Below are positions 9,801-17,784 of a stretch of 64,000 bases of DNA, piece by piece. Below the pieces are notes generated by a model. The model was not told the origin of the DNA, ran no database searches, and saw only the letters and a program-made list of their open reading frames with translations. Made by a program: the position numbers and the translations under genes. The first letter of the stretch is position 1, and each line of letters opens with the position of its first letter. This DNA comes from Aureimonas frigidaquae (GTDB lineage Bacteria; Pseudomonadota; Alphaproteobacteria; Rhizobiales; Rhizobiaceae), in NCBI RefSeq assembly GCF_001463905.1, contig NZ_BBWR01000006.1:98797-162796 (forward strand). Direction: 5' to 3'.

Positions 9801-10163
9801 CCGCTCGAAGAGCGCCGCGCCAAGTCATCGCCCTTGCGCGACGTGGCCGGCATGCTGCGCTCCTACGATTACGCGGCCTTCGCGGCGCGGGACCGGACAG
9901 GCCCGGCAGACGAGGCCACCATGGACCGTATCCGCGAAACGGCGGAAACCTGGCGTGACCAGGTCAGCGCGTCCTTCCTGGCCGCCTGGTCGCAGGCCAG
10001 CGGCATCGATCTGGATGATGGTGGGAACCGTAAGCTGCTGGACCTCTTCCTTCTCCAGAAGGCATTCTACGAATTGGGATACGAGTTGGCCTCGCGTCCC
10101 GCATGGCTGCCCATCCCCTTGCGGGGCATCGTTTCTCTTCTCAAGCAAAGACAGGTCATCTGA
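6840..10163 (+). CDS. treS: trehalose synthase / maltokinase fusion (TreS-Mak)
   Basis: The 1107-residue fusion does two consecutive steps: TreS interconverts trehalose and maltose, and maltokinase phosphorylates maltose to maltose-1-phosphate, the GlgE donor. The TreS half (about 20-570) has the GH13 motifs GVDGLRLDAIPYL (Asp near 217), LLAEANQWPED and FLRNHDELTLEM. The kinase half (about 590-1100) starts with the RQRWYAGK cap motif near 606 and carries IHGDFHLGQ (near 959) and ILDFEGEP (near 980), the catalytic and metal loops. The fused form is common in proteobacteria, whereas mycobacteria use two proteins. The stop codon abuts the glgB ATG, so the two are coupled. Confidence 0.96.
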   Translation: MNEHVSVLPAVESAAPNPEANDWYKDAIIYQLHVKTFMDSNGDGIGDFAGLMSKLDYIKELGVTCLWLLPFYPSPLRDDGYDIADYHSVHPSYGTMEDFELLVEEAHKRGLRVITELVINHTSDQHPWFQAARNAPKGSPERDFYVWADDDKGYDLTRIIFLDTESSNWTYDPVAGQYFWHRFYSHQPDLNFDNPKVLEEVLSVMRFWLDKGVDGLRLDAIPYLVEREGTNNENLPETHVVLKKIRADLDAHYPDRMLLAEANQWPEDTRPYFGDGDECHMAFHFPLMPRMYMALAQEDRHPITDILRQTPDIPENCQWAIFLRNHDELTLEMVTEEERDYLWSTYASDKRARINLGIRRRLAPLMGNDRRKVELLNALLMSMPGTPTVYYGDEIGMGDNYYLGDRDGVRTPMQWSADRNGGFSRADPQRLYLPLIQDPVYGFQAVNVEAQSANPASMLSWMRRLIQVRATREAFGRGGIEFLYPSNRKILAYIRQSGDDRILCVANLSSQAQAVQLDLSAYAGSVPVEMLGLSAFPPITEAPYILSLPSYGFFWFALGTQDGIRASVDAQPLPEFSTLVITGELKDTIPGRNRREIESVLPAFISRQRWYAGKTDMPRSVRFEMMGQPDPHNRRHLLAEARVTTREGKEEAYFLPLAARWGEGNMGHDGANLPYTLARIRQGAQMGSVVDAARDASFCVDLTRALAGARDLQFGDWTVHVDVSAARPDELAAAAAVEAGDVVPLTGEQSNSSVSMGTAAILKLYRLLRDGIQPELEVTRFLTEKTGFTAAPALLASAEVERPDGTRAAIAALFERVENQGDAWSRVTETLARHLRDTAYGEAQAADAQDEAADTMFALQFDPGEAIGRRTGEMHAALATRTGDPAFDPEPITTAWVSEAAHRAGAEAERVLDLLAAHRSANGLDGVEEDAAALIEGREAVRRWFADFGTEAVSGDLTRIHGDFHLGQVLVARNDVVILDFEGEPGRPLEERRAKSSPLRDVAGMLRSYDYAAFAARDRTGPADEATMDRIRETAETWRDQVSASFLAAWSQASGIDLDDGGNRKLLDLFLLQKAFYELGYELASRPAWLPIPLRGIVSLLKQRQVI

Positions 10164-12392
10164 ATGGGCATCGGTGAAAACAAGGCGATGGGCGCGGCCG
10201 GGCAGCCTGGCCCCGAACACCGCCTCGACGAGGGCGCCGCATCGGCGATCACTCATGGTCATCACGGCGATCTCTTTTCGGTGCTCGGGCTGCACGGAGG
10301 CGGGAGCCACAAGGTGCTGCGTGTGTTCCGCCCGGGCGCGCAGACCGCGGCGGCCGTCTCCGGCGATGCGACCATCGAGTTGGAGGCGCAAGGGTCGGAC
10401 GGGCTGTTCACGGGCCTCGTTCCGGGAACGCTGGAGCGTTACCGCTTGCGGTTCAGCCATGGTTCCGTCACCTGGGAGGAAGAAGACCCCTATCGGTTCG
10501 GGCCCATCCTAACCGATTTCGACGCCTACCTCCTGGCCGAGGGGCGGCATTACCGCCTGTACGAGAAGCTCGGCGCCCATCCGGATGTCATGGATGGGGT
10601 CGAGGGTACGCGCTTAGCCGTCTGGGCGCCCAATGCCCGGCGCGTCTCGGTCGTCGGCAATTTCAATGCCTGGGACGGGCGCCGGCATGTCATGCGCCGC
10701 CGGCACGAAACCGGCATTTTCGAGATGTTCGTGCCCGGCATCGGGCCGGGAGAGGTCTACAAATACGAACTCGTCGGCCCGCATGGCGAAGTCCTGCCGC
10801 TCAAGGCCGATCCGGTCGGGTTCCTTCAGGAATCAGCGCCTTCTACGGCGTCGGTCGTCTCCGGCCTCGTCGCGCATGATTGGACCGATGATGCATTCCG
10901 CATGCAGGGCAACGACTGGCAGGCTCGCGACAAGCCGGTGTCCGTCTATGAGGTGCATTTGGGGAGCTGGCGTCGGGGCGACGGCGACAGTTTCCTGAGC
11001 TATGACGACCTGGCGGGGGAGCTGGTCCCCTATGTGCGTGACATGGGCTTTACCCATGTCGAGTTTCTGCCCGTATCCGAGCATCCGTTCTATGGGTCCT
11101 GGGGCTATCAGCCGATCGGGCTTTTTGCACCGACGGCGCGCCACGGCGACCCGGCCGGCTTTGCCCGGCTGGTCGATGCGCTCCACAATGCGGGCATCGG
11201 CGTCATCCTGGATTGGGTGCCCGGCCATTTCCCGACCGATGTCCACGGGCTCGGCCGGTTCGACGGGACGGCGCTCTACGAGCATCCGGACCCGCGGCGC
11301 GGCTTCCACAAGGACTGGAACACGCTCATCTACGATTACGGGCGGACGGAGGTGAAGAACTTCCTCGTCGCCAACGGGCTCTACTGGCTGGACCGCTTCC
11401 ACGTCGATGCCCTGCGCGTCGATGCCGTGGCCTCCATGCTGTACCTCGACTATTCGCGCAATCACGGCGAGTGGGAGCCCAACATCCACGGCGGCCGCGA
11501 GAACCTCGAAGCCATCGCCTTCCTGAAGGAAACCAACGAGCGGGTGGGCGAGAGCTACCCCGCGGCGTCCACCCATGCGGAGGAATCGACCGCCTTCCCG
11601 GATGTTTCGCGCCCCACCTATGCCGGCGGCCTCGGCTTTCACTTCAAGTGGAACATGGGGTGGATGCACGACACGCTGGACTACATGGAGAAGGACCCGA
11701 TCCATCGGTGCTACCACCAGCACCTGATGACCTTCGGCATGGTCTATGCCTATTCGGAAAACTTCATCCTGCCGCTCAGCCACGACGAGGTTGTCTATGG
11801 CAAGGGCTCGCTCCTGGGCAAGATGCCGGGGGACCAGTGGCAGCGCTTCGCCAATCTGCGGGCCTATTTCGGCTTCATGTGGACGCATCCCGGCAAGAAG
11901 CTGATCTTCATGGGCGGCGAGTTTGCGCAGAGCGCGGAATGGAACCACGACCAGTCGCTCGACTGGCATCTCCTCCAGTATCGCGAACATGAGGGTGTGC
12001 AGCGCCTGGTGCGGGACCTCAACCATCTCTACCGCTCGGTGCCGGCACTCTACGAGCTCGATTGCGATCCGGACGGGTTCGAATGGGTCGACACCTCGAA
12101 TGCGGACCAGAGCATCCTGACCTTCCTGCGCAAGGACAAGCATGGCGGGCCGGTTCTCGTCGTCTGCAACTTCACGCCCAATGTGCATCACGCCTACCGC
12201 GTCGGCGTGCCGCGCGGCGGCCACTGGCGCGAGGCGTTGAACACGGATGCGGATCTGTATGGCGGATCCAATGTCGGCAATCTGGGCGGCCGCACGGCCA
12301 AGGATATCGGTACGAACGGGCGGCCCTTCTCGCTCGAACTGTCCATACCGCCCCTGGCGACCATGGTCTTCGTGCCGGACGAGACCCGATAA
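10164..12392 (+). CDS. glgB: 1,4-alpha-glucan branching enzyme
   Basis: The 742-residue GH13_9 enzyme introduces alpha-1,6 branches into the glucan made by GlgE. An N-terminal domain and a CBM48 (about 125-230, with [18 protein letters not shown]) precede the barrel. Catalytic motifs are [20 protein letters not shown] (nucleophile Asp near 418), HAEESTAFP (acid Glu) and [15 protein letters not shown] (near 538). The ATG immediately follows the treS stop with no gap. A perfect terminator hairpin starts 9 bases after the stop, ending the glgE-treS-glgB unit. Confidence 0.97.
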   Translation: MGIGENKAMGAAGQPGPEHRLDEGAASAITHGHHGDLFSVLGLHGGGSHKVLRVFRPGAQTAAAVSGDATIELEAQGSDGLFTGLVPGTLERYRLRFSHGSVTWEEEDPYRFGPILTDFDAYLLAEGRHYRLYEKLGAHPDVMDGVEGTRLAVWAPNARRVSVVGNFNAWDGRRHVMRRRHETGIFEMFVPGIGPGEVYKYELVGPHGEVLPLKADPVGFLQESAPSTASVVSGLVAHDWTDDAFRMQGNDWQARDKPVSVYEVHLGSWRRGDGDSFLSYDDLAGELVPYVRDMGFTHVEFLPVSEHPFYGSWGYQPIGLFAPTARHGDPAGFARLVDALHNAGIGVILDWVPGHFPTDVHGLGRFDGTALYEHPDPRRGFHKDWNTLIYDYGRTEVKNFLVANGLYWLDRFHVDALRVDAVASMLYLDYSRNHGEWEPNIHGGRENLEAIAFLKETNERVGESYPAASTHAEESTAFPDVSRPTYAGGLGFHFKWNMGWMHDTLDYMEKDPIHRCYHQHLMTFGMVYAYSENFILPLSHDEVVYGKGSLLGKMPGDQWQRFANLRAYFGFMWTHPGKKLIFMGGEFAQSAEWNHDQSLDWHLLQYREHEGVQRLVRDLNHLYRSVPALYELDCDPDGFEWVDTSNADQSILTFLRKDKHGGPVLVVCNFTPNVHHAYRVGVPRGGHWREALNTDADLYGGSNVGNLGGRTAKDIGTNGRPFSLELSIPPLATMVFVPDETR

Positions 12393-12400
12393 ATGAGACA

Positions 12401-12431
12401 GGGGCCCGGCAGTCGCACTGCCGGGCCCCTT
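12401..12431 (+). terminator. intrinsic terminator after glgB
   Basis: A perfect 13-bp stem, GGGGCCCGGCAGT with ACTGCCGGGCCCC, has a 3-base loop CGC (12401-12429) followed by only two T residues. It sits between glgB and the convergent 89-residue gene and probably serves both directions. Confidence 0.8.
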
Positions 12432-12467
12432 GTCGTCAAGCAAACTTTCCGCCCTGGCGACGGGCGA

Positions 12468-12737
12468 TCAGCCCCGCCAGCTGGGCCCCAGGCGGCCTGC
12501 GCGCCGCTGAATGGCGCCGATGGCGATCTGCTGGGCGATGGGCTTGGAGAGGATGGGCAGCACCCGGCCCTCCCAGACGGAGCGCTCCTGCGCGGTCAGC
12601 TGGCGCTGACCCTTCTCCGCAACGACGGTGGCGATCCTCGCATCTTCCGATTGCGGCTTCAAAAGGCCGGCATCCAGGGCTTCCGTGATCAGGTTCCGGA
12701 GCTCCGGATCGACCGCGCGTGCATGCATATACGACAT
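12468..12737 (-). CDS. small conserved-looking hypothetical protein (89 aa)
   Basis: I do not recognise a named family. The protein is soluble, basic at its C-terminus and mostly helical in appearance, with no cysteine, signal or membrane segment. The ATG at 12737 is supported by a GGGGAAG ribosome site about 8 bases upstream; a second ATG three codons later is possible. A longer reading from 13124 would run through the divergent carboxypeptidase gene and is not credible. It is convergent with glgB and divergent from the carboxypeptidase gene, sharing a roughly 200-base intergenic stretch with it. The hydrophilic sequence with regular codon use suggests a real gene, function unknown. Confidence 0.6.
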   Translation of the reverse strand: MSYMHARAVDPELRNLITEALDAGLLKPQSEDARIATVVAEKGQRQLTAQERSVWEGRVLPILSKPIAQQIAIGAIQRRAGRLGPSWRG

Positions 12738-12939
12738 TCTCGAAACTTCCCCACCTGATGCCCGGCGAATGTAAGCCGGGAGGATGAGATGTCTATGACA
12801 GGGGCGGGGAAAACCGACGGATGGTCGACAAGCCTCAGGCAAGGTGGTACCGCGAGTGCATGACCGCCTCGATCCCCTTCCGGCGCTGCCGGGGATCGCC
12901 CGCGGGCGGATGCGCGATCTCCCGATGGAAGGGATTGGG

Positions 12940-14118
12940 ATGAGGATGCCATTCTTCGGCCTCAGGGCCCCCACGGCTGGCTTGGCCGTCTTTCTGGTTC
13001 TCGGGCTGGCGCCGGCCGACGTGGCGGCCGGTCCATCGATCAGCGTCGACGTGGCGACGGGCAAGGTTCTGTCGCAGGACAATGCCAGCCAGCGCTGGTA
13101 CCCGGCCTCGACGACCAAGCTCATGACGGCCTACCTGGCCCTGCGCGACATCGCCGCAGGGCGTGCCTCGCTGGACACGCCGGTGGTCGTGTCGCGGCTG
13201 GCGGCGGCGCAGGCGCCGGGCAAGATGGGCTATCCAGCCGGCTCGGTCATGCGTCTCGACAAGGCGCTGCGCATGATGCTCGTCAAATCCGCCAACGATA
13301 TCGCCGTCGCCATCGGCGAGACGCTGGCGGGCTCCAACGAAGCCTTCGTGGCGCGCATGAACACCGAGGCGGCGCGGCTCGGCATGGCCGATACGCATTT
13401 CGTCAACCCGAACGGCCTGCCCGGCCCGGGGCAATATTCCAGCGCCAAGGACCTGGCCATGCTCGGCATCGCCATCCGGCGCGAATTCCCGGCCTTCACG
13501 AATTACTTCTCGACCGAGGCGATCCGCGCCGGCGATGCGACCATGGTCAACGGCAACGGGCTCCTGGGGCGGTTCAACGGCGCCGACGGCATGAAGACGG
13601 GCTATATCTGCGCCTCCGGCTTCAACCTCGTCTCGTCCGCCACGCGCAACGGCCGCACCGTGCTCGCCGTGGTGCTGGGGGCGGAGGGGCCCATCTCCCG
13701 CGAGCGGGATTCCGCACGGCTACTGGAAGAGGCCTTCCGCGTCGATCCGGCCAAGGTCACACTGGAGATCGGCCAGTTGCCGACATCCAGCGGCCCGCCC
13801 TTCGATATTTCGGACACGATCTGCTCGGACGCGGCCAGGACCGCCCGCGCCAACGAGCGGCAGCTCGAAAACAACCGCGAGCAGCCCTTCGGATCGCCCT
13901 ACCTGACGGCGCTCGACCGCGACCCGGTGACCTATCCGGTCGAACTCGGCAACGCGGCCGGGGCCCGCGGCGTGGCGCCCGGCATCGCGGCGATCGCCGG
14001 CTACGGAATCCCGATCCCGACCTGGCGCCCGGAGCCGCCGGCGCAGACCGCCACGGGCGACGCTCCCGCCACGACCCCCGACCGCGGCGGGCGCGTGGTG
14101 GAAACGCAGGCCCAATGA
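12940..14118 (+). CDS. D-alanyl-D-alanine carboxypeptidase, S11 (PBP5/6-like)
   Basis: It trims the terminal D-Ala of peptidoglycan pentapeptides in the periplasm. The 392-residue protein has a signal peptide (to about residue 30) and the three penicillin-binding motifs: STTK at 57-60, SAN at 117-119 and KTG at 219-221. The tail beyond the catalytic domain is long, ends proline/alanine-rich and has no clear amphipathic anchor. The ATG at 12940 follows GGAAGGG by about 6 bases and gives a proper signal peptide; an ATG at 12925 would add five residues and a GTG at 12844 a non-signal leader. CobW follows 9 bases after the stop. Confidence 0.9.
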   Translation: MRMPFFGLRAPTAGLAVFLVLGLAPADVAAGPSISVDVATGKVLSQDNASQRWYPASTTKLMTAYLALRDIAAGRASLDTPVVVSRLAAAQAPGKMGYPAGSVMRLDKALRMMLVKSANDIAVAIGETLAGSNEAFVARMNTEAARLGMADTHFVNPNGLPGPGQYSSAKDLAMLGIAIRREFPAFTNYFSTEAIRAGDATMVNGNGLLGRFNGADGMKTGYICASGFNLVSSATRNGRTVLAVVLGAEGPISRERDSARLLEEAFRVDPAKVTLEIGQLPTSSGPPFDISDTICSDAARTARANERQLENNREQPFGSPYLTALDRDPVTYPVELGNAAGARGVAPGIAAIAGYGIPIPTWRPEPPAQTATGDAPATTPDRGGRVVETQAQ

Positions 14119-14127
14119 TGGATATGC

Positions 14128-15276
14128 ATGATGGTTGATCCGATCCGCGTGACCGTGCTGACCGGCTTTTTGGGCGCCGGCAAGACGACGCTCCTGAACG
14201 GGCTTCTGCAGGATCCCGCCATGGCCGGCTGCGCGGTGATCGTCAACGAGTTCGGCGAAATAGGGCTCGATCACCTCCTGGTGGAGCGGGCGTCGGAGGA
14301 TATCGTCGAACTGTCCAATGGCTGCATCTGCTGCACCGTGCGGGGCGAACTGGTGGACCGGCTGGCCGATATCGTCGACCGCATCCAGACCAAGCGCATG
14401 CCTTCCGTCGAGCGCCTTGTGATCGAGACGACCGGCATGGCCGATCCCGCGCCGGTCCTCTCCGCGCTGATGGGACACCCGATCCTGTCCATGGCCTATG
14501 CGCTGGACGGCGTCGTGACGGTGGTCGATGCACGGGCCGGCCTTGCGGGCATGGAAGGGCGCATCGAGGCGGAGCGGCAGGTTGCCGTGGCCGATCGGCT
14601 GGTCCTGACGAAAACCGATCTCAGCCCGGCGGACCCGCAGCTTCTGGCCTGGCTCGACCGACTCAATCCGCGGGCGCGCCGTCTGGATGCAGCGGCGGGA
14701 GAGGCCCATCCGGGCGCGCTCCTGAATGCCGGATCGTTCGACCGGTCGACCCGGACTGCGCAGCTCGAAGAATGGCTGGGAGCCGGCCGCTGCGACTGCG
14801 GCGCCGATGATCATGGCCACCACCATCCGTCCTGCCATCACGACCATGGTCACCATCACGACCACAGCCACGACCACGGCCATCATGGCAGCGCCCACGC
14901 GGCGGTCGGGACGATATCGCTGGTGGAGGACACGCCGCTGCCGATCGGCCAGGTGGAGGAGTTCGTCAATCTCCTCCTGTCCCTGCATGGGGACCGGCTG
15001 CTGCGGCTGAAGGCGATGGTTCTAACGCGTGAAAATCCGACCCGTCCATTGGTCGTCCACGGCGTCCGGCGCTATCTCCACCCGCCCGCCTTCCTGCCGG
15101 AATGGCCGGCATCGCTCAAGCCGCACAGCCGTTTCGTGCTGATCGGCGAGCGGCTCGACGGGGCTCAGATCCGGGCTCTCTTTTCTGCCTTTACCGGGCG
15201 GCCGATGGCCGACGCCCCGGACCGCGCCGCGCTCCTCGACAATCCGCTGGCCATCCCCGGCCTTAGCCGCGTCTGA
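14128..15276 (+). CDS. CobW/COG0523 family GTPase with His-rich metal loop
   Basis: This 382-residue G3E GTPase is a probable metal chaperone. It has the P-loop GFLGAGKTT (13-21), the Cys motif CICC (66-69) that binds zinc or cobalt in the family, and a histidine-rich stretch at about 230-256 with more than a dozen His residues alternating with Asp and Gly, preceded by CDCG. The C-terminal CobW_C domain contains RGVRRYLH-like sequence. Tandem ATGs occur at 14128 and 14131. COG0523 covers cobalamin (CobW), zinc (YeiR, ZigA) and nitrile hydratase chaperones; nothing next to it tells which, and no Zur-box-like element was recognised. It overlaps the convergent TusA-like gene by 14 bases. Confidence 0.9.
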   Translation: MMVDPIRVTVLTGFLGAGKTTLLNGLLQDPAMAGCAVIVNEFGEIGLDHLLVERASEDIVELSNGCICCTVRGELVDRLADIVDRIQTKRMPSVERLVIETTGMADPAPVLSALMGHPILSMAYALDGVVTVVDARAGLAGMEGRIEAERQVAVADRLVLTKTDLSPADPQLLAWLDRLNPRARRLDAAAGEAHPGALLNAGSFDRSTRTAQLEEWLGAGRCDCGADDHGHHHPSCHHDHGHHHDHSHDHGHHGSAHAAVGTISLVEDTPLPIGQVEEFVNLLLSLHGDRLLRLKAMVLTRENPTRPLVVHGVRRYLHPPAFLPEWPASLKPHSRFVLIGERLDGAQIRALFSAFTGRPMADAPDRAALLDNPLAIPGLSRV

Positions 15277-15484
15277 TCACGAAGCGCCAGCCGCCCGCCG
15301 CCAGCGGCTCCCGGGATAGGAGCCCGTGGCCGCCATCATTGCACAGATGCTGGATGTCCAGCGGGGCGAGGGGGTCGTCCGCCAGAAGGACGAGCTCTGC
15401 GCCGCTTGGCAGCAGCTCCAGCCGTTTTGCCGTGCGCAGGGCCGGCAGCGGACATTTCAGGCCGAGAAGATCCAGTTCCGTCAT
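15263..15484 (-). CDS. TusA/SirA family sulfur carrier protein
   Basis: The 73-residue protein starts TELDLLGLKCPLPALRTAK; the Cys-Pro-x-Pro motif (CPLP, Cys near residue 10) at the end of the first strand is the persulfide-carrying site of the TusA fold. TusA proteins relay sulfur for tRNA thiolation, molybdenum cofactor or other sulfur transfers. Here it is a lone gene without tusBCD or a cysteine desulfurase. Its 3' end overlaps the 3' end of the CobW gene by 14 bases on the opposite strand. Confidence 0.88.
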   Translation of the reverse strand: MTELDLLGLKCPLPALRTAKRLELLPSGAELVLLADDPLAPLDIQHLCNDGGHGLLSREPLAAGGWRFVIRRG

Positions 15485-15588
15485 CTCGCCTCAGTCTGCA
15501 ACGAGGATCGTGCCGGCGTTTTCCAAGCACGCTTTCCGCTCTATCTTGAGCCTGGGGGCGCAGACAAGTGTCAGGAGCTGTCACGACG

Positions 15589-16140
15589 ATGAGTGAGACC
15601 ATTCTCGATCCGCAGGAGATCGTGGATTTCTGGCGGGATGCCGGGCCGCAGAAGTGGTTCGAGAAGGACGGAGCCTTCGACGAGACCATCCGCCAGCGTT
15701 TCGGCGATGTTTATGAGCGCGCCGCCTTGGGGGATCTCGATGTCTGGGCCGAGGAGCCGATCGGCGCCCTGGCGCTGGTGCTCCTGTTCGATCAGTTTCC
15801 GCGCAACATGTTCCGCGATACGCCGCGCATGTACGCGACCGACGCGCGCGCACGCGATATCGCCCTGGCGGCGCTGGAGCGGGGGGACGCCGAACATCTG
15901 CCGGAGGACGTCAACCAGTTCCTCGTGCTTCCCCTGATGCATTCCGAAGCGCTCGCGGACCAGGATGCCTGCGTCGCATGGATGGAGCGGATCGGCACGC
16001 AGGAGAACCAGGACTTCGCCCGCCACCACCGGGAGATCGTCGCAAGCTTCGGCCGCTTCCCGCACCGCAATGCCATACTGGACCGCGAGTCGACTGCGGA
16101 AGAACGCAGATTCATTGCGGATGGTGGTTTTACCGGCTGA
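15589..16140 (+). CDS. DUF924 family protein
   Basis: The 183-residue protein matches the DUF924 family, cytoplasmic all-helical proteins of unknown biochemical role. Family-like stretches are VVDFWRDAGPQKWF (written EIVDFWRDAGPQKWF here), LVLLFDQFPRNMFRDTP, LPLMHSE and FGRFPHRN. The ATG at 15589 is chosen because AGGAG lies 11 bases upstream and the family motif starts soon after; a GTG at 15568 would add seven residues. It is followed in the same direction by the SMP-30 gene after 88 bases, with no clear functional link. Confidence 0.85.
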   Translation: MSETILDPQEIVDFWRDAGPQKWFEKDGAFDETIRQRFGDVYERAALGDLDVWAEEPIGALALVLLFDQFPRNMFRDTPRMYATDARARDIALAALERGDAEHLPEDVNQFLVLPLMHSEALADQDACVAWMERIGTQENQDFARHHREIVASFGRFPHRNAILDRESTAEERRFIADGGFTG

Positions 16141-16228
16141 GCTTTTGCCCTTGCGCAGCGGCAGTCGAGCGTGTCGAACATGGGGCGCGTTCATCGGCGC
16201 TTTGCGTGACATGGGGGGACTGGCCAAG

Positions 16229-17173
16229 ATGGTACAAGACTGGTTGCGGGCGGAGGATCCGTCCTTTGCGGAGATGTTCGAGCCCGGCGCGTCGCTGGAG
16301 CGGATCGCCACGGGTTTCATCTGGGCCGAGGGAGCGGTCTGGGTTGCGGATGCCGGGGAGTTGCGCTTTTCGGATATTCCGAACAACCGCATCATGGCCT
16401 GGTCCCCGGAAGGGGGCCTGCGGCTGTTCCGCCAGCCGTCCCAGCGCACCAACGGCCACACGCTGGACCTGACGGGGGCCATGATCAGCTGCGAGCATGG
16501 GGGCCGCTGCGTCAGCCGCACCGGACCGGACGGCGCCTACAGCGTCCTTGCCACCCACTGGGACGGCAAGCGCCTGAACTCGCCCAATGATGTGGTCGTC
16601 AAGTCCGATGGCTCGATCTGGTTCACCGACCCTCCCTACGGCATCGTTTCCGACCACGAAGGCATCCGTGCCGACAGCGAGATCGGCGCCAACCAGATCT
16701 ACCGCATCGATCCGCAGACCGGTGACGTCGAGGCTGTGAGCGCCGCCTTCGACCGCCCGAACGGCCTTGCTTTCTCGCCGGACGAATCCGTCCTCTACGT
16801 CGCCGATAGCGGCCGCGCCCGGGGGCACGGCTTCGGCTTCGACGATAGCTGCCCGCATGAGGTCCGTGCGGTGGAGGTCGTCGATGGCCGCCGCCTCGGT
16901 GCTTCGCGCCGCGTGGCCGAGATCGACGTCGTTCCCGATGGGCTTCGAGTGGACCGCGAGGGCCTCCTGTGGATCTCCGCCGATGACGGCGTCCACTGCC
17001 ACGCGCCGGACGGGCGTCATATCGGCCATGTCTACGTGCCGGAGACGGTCGCCAATCTGTGCTTCGGCGGCGCCGATGGCCGGCACCTGTTCATCTGTGG
17101 CACCTCGTCCATCTATGCCGTCCGCACGCGCCGGCAGGATGCCGCCGCCGCGGCGCGGCGCATCTACGGCTGA
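16229..17173 (+). CDS. SMP-30/gluconolactonase family hydrolase
   Basis: The 314-residue six-bladed beta-propeller belongs to the SMP-30/gluconolactonase/LRE family, which hydrolyses sugar lactones with a divalent metal. The metal ligands are seen in IWAEGAVW (Glu near 30), NSPNDVVV (Asn) and NGLAFSPDESVLYVADSG (Asn and Asp). There is no signal peptide, so it is cytoplasmic. The ATG at 16229 is preferred for a G-rich ribosome site about 10 bases upstream; an ATG at 16211 is also possible. The natural lactone is not shown by context, though a sugar-lactone oxidase lies far away at 52 kb. It ends 10 bases inside the convergent ChaC-like gene. Confidence 0.87.
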   Translation: MVQDWLRAEDPSFAEMFEPGASLERIATGFIWAEGAVWVADAGELRFSDIPNNRIMAWSPEGGLRLFRQPSQRTNGHTLDLTGAMISCEHGGRCVSRTGPDGAYSVLATHWDGKRLNSPNDVVVKSDGSIWFTDPPYGIVSDHEGIRADSEIGANQIYRIDPQTGDVEAVSAAFDRPNGLAFSPDESVLYVADSGRARGHGFGFDDSCPHEVRAVEVVDGRRLGASRRVAEIDVVPDGLRVDREGLLWISADDGVHCHAPDGRHIGHVYVPETVANLCFGGADGRHLFICGTSSIYAVRTRRQDAAAAARRIYG

Positions 17174-17718
17174 TCGCCGCTTCGAAGGGGCGGGCGCGGC
17201 GGCGGCGGCAACCGCGCCACCACCTCTTCCAGCCAGGCGTCACGCAGGCCGAGCGCCGCGATCTCGCGGTGTGCGGCCGTGACGTAATCGATATTGGGCC
17301 CGGATTGCCCATGCGAGCGCGCCACGAGCTCGGCGGCTTCCTCCGGCGTCAGCCGCCCGGCATATTGCGGATGGCTCGGCACCGCGACATAGGCCAGGGC
17401 GTGCACCAGGCGCCCGTCGGACAGGCGGACAGCCTGAGTGGTTTCCCGGTAGACGCTGGTCACGAGTTCGCGCTCCCGCAGATAGGCGATCGTCTCCTCC
17501 CTGAGGGGGGCGGCGACACGGAACGCCATGCCCACGCAAGAGCCGCCACGGTCGAGCCCGAAGACAAGGCCCGGCCGCTCCGGCGTGCCGCGATGCACGA
17601 AGCTGCGAATGCACAGAGCGCGGTGATAGCCCGACAGGCGCGCCTTGATCTTTTCCTCGAAGGCGAAGCCGGGGCGCCAGATCAGCGACCCATAGCCAAA
17701 AACCCATAAATCGGTCAT
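17164..17718 (-). CDS. gamma-glutamylcyclotransferase, ChaC family
   Basis: The 184-residue protein begins with the ChaC substrate loop WVFGYGSLIWRPGF, contains a probable catalytic glutamate in VYRETTQAV (near 92) and the family motif AYVAVPSHPQYAG. ChaC enzymes release 5-oxoproline from glutathione in the cytoplasm. ATG at 17718 is preferred; a GTG two codons upstream (17724) is the alternative and neither has a strong ribosome site. It is convergent with the SMP-30 gene (10-base overlap) and divergent from the DUF2125 gene, with about 65 bases between. Confidence 0.88.
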   Translation of the reverse strand: MTDLWVFGYGSLIWRPGFAFEEKIKARLSGYHRALCIRSFVHRGTPERPGLVFGLDRGGSCVGMAFRVAAPLREETIAYLRERELVTSVYRETTQAVRLSDGRLVHALAYVAVPSHPQYAGRLTPEEAAELVARSHGQSGPNIDYVTAAHREIAALGLRDAWLEEVVARLPPPPRPPLRSGDQP

Positions 17719-17784
17719 GTCCACACGGCAAAGAATGTGCCGACGCCGGATCGGCGTCTGCGCCTACGCAAAGGAGTGTGCCTT

